Origin: Setophaga petechia
Lineage: Eukaryota; Chordata; Aves; Passeriformes; Parulidae
Direction: 5' to 3'
DNA length: 64,000 nt
Assembly: GCA_024362935.1 (NCBI GenBank)
Contig: JANCRA010000017.1
Span: forward strand, 1,674,001-1,738,000
Shown: one piece after another, positions 56,390-64,000 of the stretch
How positions within the stretch are numbered: the stretch's first letter is position 1
Layout of the letters: every line of letters starts with the position of its first letter
Translations under genes and position numbers: made by a program
The notes under the pieces: generated by a model
Seen by the model: only the letters and a program-made list of their open reading frames with translations
Told to the model about the DNA's origin: nothing
Databases searched by the model: none

Positions 56390-57486
56390 AGGGTAGCCAT
56401 GAGATGCAATCTTTTTGGACTTTAGCAGGCTTTAGCAGTCTCTGACAGGATTGTTCTGGACAAAATGTCCAGCCCACAGCTGGATAAACACATCATGGGG
56501 TGGCTGAGTAACTGGCTCATGGGTCAGGCACAAAGGGTGACATCGGGCTGGCACTAAGTCACTTTTGGGGTTCTGAAGGGCTCTATCCTCAGCCCTGTGC
56601 TCTTCAACATTTTCATTAACAACCTGGATGCAGGACTGGAAGGGATACTAAGTCAATTTGCTGGCAGCACTAAGCTGGGAGGAGCTGTCAACTCTCTCAA
56701 GGGCAGAGAGGCCCTGCAGAGAGGCCCAGACAAATTAGACGGATGGGGAATCACCAACCATGTGAAGTGTTACAAGTGAAGGTGGTAAATTCTGTGCCTG
56801 GGATGGAGCAACCCTGATTGTGTGTATGAACTGGGGAAAGAGAGGCTGTGGAGCAGCTGTGGAAGGGCCCTGGGGTACCTGGTCCAGTTGGATCTCGGTC
56901 AGCCAGGAGGGAAATCCCTGTTCTGGGGTCATCAGGCCAGCTGGACCAGGGAGGGGATTGTCATGTTCTGCTCTGGGCTGAGGCAGCCTCACCTTGAGCC
57001 CTGAGGGGAGTTTTGTACACCACAATATAAAAAAGGCATGAAGCTATTAGAGAGTGAACTAAGAAGAGCTGTGAGGATGAAGAAGGGTCTGGAGGGGTCT
57101 TGTGAGGAGTGGCTGAGGTCACTTGGTTTGTTCAGCTGGAGAAGAAGAGAGGGGAGGCCTCTTTGTCATCTTCAGCTCCTCCCAAGGGGGAGGGCAGGTA
57201 CCCTCTCTTCATTCTTGTGACCAGTGACAGGACTGAAGGAAATGGCTGGAGCTGAGTCAGGGGAGGATTAGGCTGGATGTCAGGAAAAGGTTTTTCTCTC
57301 AGGGGGTGGTCAGGCACTGCACAGTCTGCCCAGGGAATGGTCATGGCCCCAAGGCTGCCAGAGGTCAAGGGGCATTTGAGCAATGCTCCCAAACTCAGGG
57401 TGGGATTGTTGGGGTGTCCTATGCAGGGCCAGGAGTTCAACTCAATGATTCTGATGGGTCCCTTCGAACTCAGCCTATGATTCTAA
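56390..57486 (+). mobile_element. Decayed CR1 LINE with reverse transcriptase remnant
   Basis: This is the longest CR1 copy, about 1.1 kb, forward oriented and reaching the 3' terminus. Its 5' part corresponds to the C-terminal half of the reverse transcriptase. The frame at 56597-56779 reads LFNIFINNLDAGLEGILSQF, then AGSTKLGGAVNSLKGREALQ, matching the conserved CR1 segment. The catalytic FADD aspartates are replaced here by FAGS, and upstream frames contain stops and shifts. The 3' part has the GAGGATGAAGAAGGGTCTGG, GGATTAGGCTGGATGTCAGG and TCAATGATTCTGATGGGTCC blocks and a TATGATTCTA end. It is dead and 5'-truncated, with an apparent internal rearrangement near 56880-57040. Confidence 0.92.
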
Positions 57487-58632
57487 AGCCCAGGCTCAGG
57501 GAGTGAGTGGCTGCCTTGGACAGGGCTCTTGGGGCTCATCCCATGGGGGCTGTGCCAGAGACAGGTTGAATTCATCCGGAGCCAGTTCAGAATTCATCTG
57601 GTGACTCCTCCCAGTGACCTGACCAAGAGGATGCATGGTGGTGAGTCTGGTGGTGACAGCTTTGCCCAGGAGGAGAGTGTTCCCCAGCATGGCATCTCTC
57701 TGTGTGTCTGGATTGTGCTTTTTGGAAAAGGGAGGTGGGCAGCACTTCGGGGAAGGATCTGCTGCCAGCCCTGCCAAGCTGAGAGGGCTTTCCCTCTGAT
57801 CCAGGCTACTTCCCCTTGGTGCCTGGCAGGCACGGGGAATACACCCCTCCTTCCTGACTCCTCCTGAGCAGAGGAGCAGCTCCGTTTGCTTCTCCCAGCC
57901 CCGGAGTGCAGGAGCTCAGGGAGGGTGCAGCAGGGGCAGGCCCACTATCCCCACAGCCTGGCTCATGCTCCCTTTCACTTTGGAAGGTTAAATCACCCTT
58001 CTAAGTTGGATGTTTTTCATGGGAAGGTCTCATGGAAGTCCCTTCCGCATGTGCCGGTCCCATGGGGCTGCTCAGCCTGTGCCACCCCAGAGGGATGCCA
58101 GGCCCTGCAGGGGGATGGTGGCCCTGGCAATGCCAGGGGCAGCGCCAGCACTGCTGGGATGGGCTCAGGGAGCATCCTCAGCTCAGAGACCATGAGCCCT
58201 TAATGTGACATTTGCACCTGATGAAATTGCACTAATTGTGGGGCCCCCTGGCCCCCACTCATGTCTCACACCAGGCAGATGGGGACTGGGGGAGCCCCAC
58301 ACCCTGAGCAGGGCCTTGGGGCCTTTCACAGTCACCCACATTGTTCTCTTGTGGTACTGAAAGCAGAGCCCACCCATTGTCACCATGATTTGAGGAGCAG
58401 CAGCCCCATCCCTGGGCCCTGCTGAGGACATGGAGGAGGGCCAGAGTGCTGCTGCTGGTTCCTCTGCTCCTGGTGACACCTGTCTTCAAGTTCGGGATGT
58501 GTGGACTCCTGGCTCCCCTCAGCCTTCCCTTCCACGTGTAACATTCCTGCTTCCATTTTACTTGGGGGAGGGCTGTTCTTCCTGTTGGGTTTTTCCCTTT
58601 TTGTTGGTTTTTTTTGCAACTTCTTTGTTAAC

Positions 58633-58633
58633 A

Positions 58634-58673
<40 letters not shown>

Positions 58674-58700
58674 TAAAAATATAATATAATATATATACAT
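58633..58700 (+). repeat. (TA)n and TATAA-type microsatellite
   Basis: GTGTGTG leads into about 16 TA dinucleotides and then irregular AATATAAAAATATAATATAA and more TA. Typical slippage-prone dinucleotide repeat. Confidence 0.93.
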
Positions 58701-61700
58701 TGCTGGGTATGTCTGTGTGTGAGGGAGGCCATAAGGTGAGGACAGCCCTGGGATCTTCTTGCTGGCCGTCACAGTGTTCCCCAAACCTAGCAAAACATAT
58801 GGCCATGCATGCACAGAGTAGAGGGGATTTGTGGTACTACCCAGCAGCTTTCCTTGTGCTGGGCTCAGCCCAGCCTGGAAAGCCTGTGGGGTGGCCAGGC
58901 ACAGGGGGTGCTAAAGCTCCATCCAAAAACATCTGTACACATAAATATTGAGCACCCTGCTGCCAGCCCCTGGATGATGCTCCATTACCCAGGACACTGC
59001 GTGTGCCAGTCTGCCCTTTTCCCAGTCCTGGATGGCCACAGGGGTTCTGGACATCTCTGAGTGCCAGCCATGTCCAGGTGCTCTTGCCCCATCAGTACCC
59101 TGGAGAGGGTGGGGATGGGGCAGGTGCTGGGACCAAGCTGGTCATGGGGCTGAGATGTGGCTGTGAGACTCCCCCTGCCCAGAGCCCTGCCATGCACAGG
59201 GACTGGCAGTGAGCAGGGAGGAGCTCTGCGCTTCCCCTCTCCCAACCCCAGCCCTGGGAGCACATCCCTGGGCTCTCCCAGGGGCCCCACCAGGCAGGAC
59301 TGGCCCAGGGAGTGGGGAGAGCCCATGCTGGAATGGTGCCACTGGGCAGAAGCTGCTGGAAGAAGGGGTATTGGGGGCAGTCTCATGTGTGGGAGCACAG
59401 GCACACAAACCTGTAGGAGACAGAGCCCATTTTTGGAGCACATGTGCCTAAAATATTTGTTAAGTGGAAAACATACCAGCTCTGTGGAATTAAGTATTTC
59501 TTATTTTATGCCTTTGCTCTAGGCTTCTCCTGTTAAACCACCAACACATGGAACCTGCCTGGAGGATGAGTTGCTGGTTCTGCAGGAACAAACCTGTGGC
59601 ACTTGTGTTGGTCAGAGCTCCACCCTTGCTGTGGGTTGTCAGTGCCACACAGCAGTGATGGGCTGGGTCTGGTGCTGGTGCTCCTGCTTCTGCCACAAAG
59701 ACCCCACTGCCCAGAGCCCCACCCTGAGGAGTGGGGAGCTGCAGTGCCCAGGGCTCACAGCCTCTATTTCCAGACTTTTTATTCCCTGGTCCAGAGACTG
59801 GCAGGGTCACCCCAGAGCACCGCAACTTGCCAGGGGGCTGTCCCAACCCCATCCTTTCATCCATCCCATCCCTCTGCTCCAACCTGGTTTGCTGCATGCC
59901 CTGGGACAAGTGTGTGGGGTCTGGCAGGTATCTGCAGGTGCTCCTGAGCTCTGACCACTAGTCAAACAGATCCTGACACAGTTGCCAATAACCAGAGGTG
60001 CCCCAACCCTGGTGAGCAGCACCCATGGCAGGAGAGACCCAGAGCCCTGCCACCCAGCCCGGAGCCCAGTGAGTACCCAGCGAGCAGCAAGGACACAATA
60101 GTAGCAAAAATCTGGCTATTCCCAGATATAAGGGGACACAGATCCTCTCCTTTCAACCACGGGACAGTCTTCCCTGGGAGAGAACCTGCTCCCCCCTCCA
60201 TGGGATTGACACAGTGTGGGAACCTTCTTTTCTTTTAAACAGAAAAATACAACCTTCCAAAGGAGAAACATTCCCCAAATGGCCACAAATGGGCACTTGA
60301 AGGGCAGAGCCTGGGTTCTGGAGAGGTGAGGCACTGCCCGGCTCTGCTGCCAGCCCACCCCGAGCTGCCCTGAGAACGCCCCCGTGCAATCCGGCAGGCC
60401 CGGCTGAGCCTCCGGACCCTGTGGGGCTTCATCTGGGGGCTCATCCCGGCTGTCACAACAGCTCAACAGCATGGACCATCTGCTCAGTGCATCCAGAGCT
60501 TCCAGAAAGGCAGGAATTCTCTGAGTGGATGTGTCTGACACGCTGCTCCCCCATGCTGCTGGCAGGATTCCTGTCTCAATGGCTCAGGCTGGCCGTGGGC
60601 ATTGCTGTGGATCACCAGGATGGATGTTAGCCCAGTGCCTGGAGAGCTGGCAGGGCTGGGAGGTGCTGGGAAGGGCACACCTTGGCAAAGCAGGGTCCCG
60701 GGAGTGCCAGGACTCACACTCGCCCATCCCTCCTCCCTCCACGCCGCTGGAGCGAGAGGAAGCTGCAGAGATTGCTGCATTGTCCCTAGAACGATGGCGT
60801 TAGGTGGGGAAATGAGTCCTGGGAGGGGAGGATGCATTTTCCTTGAGGCTTTCCATAGGAGCACTCCATTATCCTTGAAACCCATGGATTTCATTAACCA
60901 GAAACCCATCTCCAGGACAAACCACAGCCCCGAGGCAAGGCCCAAAGGGATGCAGAGCCCTGGGACAGCAGAGCCAGGAGCTCATCCCTGCAGGGGCTGC
61001 TCAGGCTGGCTTGGCTCAGAGCCCACTTGGTGCCAGCCTGAGGAATGGGCATGACTGGAGGGTGCTGTGCAAGCAAAGGACAGATGGCAAAGGATCAGCC
61101 TGTACTGAGGTGGTGACAGGGAAGAAATGTGGCAGTGTCACCTGTGTGCCCTCTGGCTGTGGCCAAAACTCCCTGAGAGACATCCCCACTGTGGGACTGC
61201 TCCCACGTTCCCTCCAGCCAGTGCCAAACACTGCTCCAGCCCTCACCAGTGCTGGGAATGACCCGGGGCTCTCTGGCACAGCTCCTGGAAACCAGGGGAA
61301 GCTGCTTAAAGGATGTCGTCCCTGGGCACCTCTTTGCCCGAAACAGCCAGTGACAGAGCCGGTGTCAGCACGAGCCCAGGAAGGGGCTCTGCCCTTTCTC
61401 TTCTTGCTTTTTCTGGTGCCTTTCCCTGTCAACCTTGGGTTTCTAGGAAACTGCATCCCTCATTCTGAAAGCCACTTTAAAACCATCACTCACGTGGCAG
61501 GTTGTTTCATGGAAAGGAAAAGGCTGCTCCGAGATGATGGAATGAGCTTTGCTGCTGCTTTCAAGGAATGTGCTTTAAACACAAGAGGTTTCAGTGTCAC
61601 AAATATTGAAAATCAAACCAGAAATGAATTCCACAAGTCAACCAGGAAGAGGAAAAGCAGAGTGTGGCATGGGCTTGGGACGGCTAATGGCAGGTTTTGA

Positions 61701-62420
61701 GGGACTGAGTGGAAGGTTGGTGTTGGCTTTTCATTTCTTTTTTACTTTTCATTTCTTTTGTAGTTCACAAAATAGGAAATTTTAAAAATCCCTCCCTTGA
61801 GAAAGCTTAAAAACACACTGTCTGGGAGCCCTGGGGCTTCCCCCCTGCTCTGGGAAGCTGCAAAGTGAAGAGATAAGAGAAATCACTGGGTTTATATAAG
61901 GAGTGACATCAAGATATCTCATCTGTCCCGTCTGCAGCAGCAATGGCTTGCATTGGGGTGGGATAATCCTCGCTGGGAATACATGCTACAGCTCTCCCAT
62001 CCAGGAATGAAAATCCCTTTAACTGGTGATTTCACTCCAGACTGGGGGAAAAAAAACCAACAGTTAAAATAAATGGATGGAAAAGAAAATGACAGCCTGA
62101 CCTGCTCATAGACTGCGCAGGGTGAACGAGTTAAGAGTCTGATCTGGCCCAAATTAATCCTTAATGGAAGTTGAGATTTTAAATACTCATCTGAACAACC
62201 ACCCTCTAAAACTGATCAAGTGTTCTTGATCATTAGACTGAGCCTCACTTAATATTCTTGGTCTGGCTATGGAGTGATGGACAATGCCTGGAATGAGACC
62301 AGAAACCTTTATTGAATAATTCTGGGGTTTAGGACATGTGAAAGAGAGGGAGGGAGAGAGGGAGGTGGTGAGGACATCAGTGCTTCTGTCTCAGACTAAA
62401 AATGGCTGCAGGGGGAGCCT

Positions 62421-62499
62421 CAGGAACTCTCCTGAGCTTCAGGAACCCGTCTTGAGTTTCAGGAACTACCTTGAGCTCCAGGAGCCTGTCCTGACCCAC
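62421..62499 (+). repeat. 19-20-bp tandem repeat, four units
   Basis: Units around CAGGAACTCTCCTGAGCTT with substitutions. Each unit is partly self-complementary (CAGGA / TCCTG). Confidence 0.75.
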
Positions 62500-63419
62500 C
62501 TGGAGCAGGCAGTTCGAGACTCCAGCCCTTCATCAGCCCTTGCAAATCCCACCTGGCCCCTTTCCTGAGAATATTCCATCCAGGCTCACCACTGCATCCT
62601 CCAAGCTTCGGAGTCAAGCAGGAGCAGCACAAGGACTGTTAATGGAATTGGGTCCAGTTCTCCATGGCAACGAGCAAGAACTGGGTCAGTGCAGGATGCG
62701 AGGAGCCAAGCACTCCCAGGAGTTTTAAAAGTAAACACCAGCAGAAATTAAGGCACAAGGAGCTGGGGGGACAAGGGGACCCTGGGACCCCCAGAGCTGC
62801 AGTAGAGCCCCCATCACCACATGTTACAGAGAGCAGTGGGGTCCCAGGGAGGGGGGCACAGGAAGGCTCCCGTGGGTACTTCTGCACAAGACAGTGGATC
62901 CAGGGCTGCACAGAGCAGGGGCTGCCTGGTCCCCAAGGCACACACAGACCTCCACAGCTACAGTAAGCAACTGAGCCTCAAAAACTCCCTCAGCCACAGC
63001 CTCCCTGCCCCCTATTCCCCATCACTTTGAGCCAAGTGCCTTCTCTCCACATGGCCCTTGCCCTCCTGCCTCCCTGGCTCTAATTTGTCCCTGTTTATTT
63101 ACACAGGCAGGCAGGCTGACATCCATCACTGGGATTCTCTATGCAGAGGCTGTCTGTGTGAAAATCCTCATTAGAGTTCCTTGCTGACAGGAGCTGTGCT
63201 GGGCTCCTTTGATCAGCCAGATGCTCGGGTGGAGCCTGGCTCTGTGTGTGCAGCCGCTGCCTTTGCTCTGCGCTCAGCAGCCACGTGGCAGAGACACAGG
63301 GGCCTCTGCCTGCACAGCCTGTCAGTAATTACCTGAGTGATGGGCCAGTGCTGAGCTGTCAGGGCAGCAGTGATGGGGGAAGTGGTTTGAGGGGGCTGCA
63401 GGGCAGAGCAGGAGGAACT

Positions 63420-63487
63420 GGATGGAACTGGAGGATGGAACTGGATAATTTTTAAGGTCCCTTCCAACCCAAACCATTCCATGATTT
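63420..63487 (+). mobile_element. CR1 LINE 3'-terminal fragment
   Basis: GGAACTGGATAATTTTTAAG, then GTCCCTTCCAACCCAAACCA and TTCCATGATTT, are a close match to the forward CR1 3' terminus. It is less diverged at its terminus than several other copies in the window. Confidence 0.9.
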
Positions 63488-64000
63488 GAGGAACCTAAAC
63501 ACCAGAACAATGAGAAAATGACCTGCAGAGTTTCCTCAAGGCCCATGAGAGCCACGAATTTGGCTGCCGTGGTTACTGATGGTCACAAGGAACCATCACC
63601 ACCTTCAGCTGCTTTGATGATTTAATTGATGCCTGGGCTCTGAGCTTTCATGTACCAAAATATATGTCCACCATTTGGCAGGCCTTTGCCCTTCATTTTT
63701 CATTAAAATCCATCTGTTCTGTTCCCAGGGTGTCACCCTAATGTGAGTAACTTCTCTTGAGTGGTGTCTTCATTTGTAAAATGGGCTTTTTAATCCTGCT
63801 CCACCTGATAATGAATTAAACACTCTCTTAACATTCACACAGCACCTGGAGGATGGAGAGAAGTGCTGCTGATGACAAAATTACAGTGTTATTTTATTTC
63901 ACTCACTGCACAAATACACAGCAGCATCCTCTGGGCCCACTGAGCATCTTCATCCTTGTGCCACAATGGAGCCTGAGCCCTGCCCCCAGCACAGCCCCAC
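63488..64000. other. Window end, nothing recognised
   Basis: Moderately AT-rich sequence with no exon, repeat or RNA gene recognised on either strand. Confidence 0.5.

Larger units (their letters stand above)
57487..63419. other. Downstream region without recognised genes
   Basis: No coding exon or RNA gene was recognised. It contains the TA repeat (58633-58700), a 19-20-bp array (62421-62499) and a canonical AATAAA at 62068-62073. A GC-poorer stretch at about 61440-62300 shows no repeat similarity. Open frames of up to 229 codons start at non-ATG codons and have no homology. Confidence 0.6.

Noticed and set aside
61011..61700. 229-codon open frame downstream of MID2
   Set aside because: It starts at TTG, with no recognisable homology and no splice context suggesting an exon of a neighbouring gene.

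Overview
This is a piece of a bird nuclear genome, most likely a songbird or close relative. It contains one recognisable protein-coding gene, MID2 (also called TRIM1), on the + strand. The avian assignment rests on many truncated CR1 retrotransposon tails of the usual avian 3'-end type, compact introns, frequent GC-rich minisatellites, and exons that encode a MID2 protein very close to vertebrate MID2. In mammals MID2 is X-linked. The matching avian segment lies on chromosome 4 or 4A, but that placement is general knowledge and cannot be read from this window.

Layout. Bases 1-11181 lie upstream of the first coding exon. They hold CpG-rich patches at about 3040-3300 and 3605-3965, a GGAT microsatellite, a predicted G-quadruplex and one CR1 tail, with no convincing coding exon. 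MID2 then runs from a 5'UTR/first coding exon (11182-11903) across a 26.5 kb first intron to eight further coding exons: 38377-38472, 42109-42216, 44388-44536, 44995-45122, 46104-46247, 49260-49421, 54041-54248 and 54430-54832. Joined, they give 2064 nt and 687 residues with all phases compatible. The order is RING, B-box 1, B-box 2, coiled coil, COS box, fibronectin III and PRY-SPRY. All introns are GT-AG. Bases 54833-64000 are 3'UTR and/or intergenic sequence, with one long decayed CR1 copy (about 56390-57486), shorter CR1 tails and a TA repeat.

How it works. The product is a microtubule-associated RING E3 ubiquitin ligase. The RING recruits the E2, the B-boxes bind regulators such as the PP2A-associated alpha4 protein in the MID family, the coiled coil dimerises, and the COS/FN3/SPRY part targets microtubules and partners. 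No second gene is seen.

The most unusual non-genic feature is a perfect 79-bp inverted repeat with a 3-nt spacer (29153-29313) in intron 1. If transcribed with MID2 it would fold into a long, fully paired RNA hairpin. Also notable are a 20-bp tandem repeat ending just before the exon 3 splice acceptor, a cluster of unrelated minisatellites around exon 2, and a few AT-rich, repeat-free blocks that look like candidate regulatory elements.
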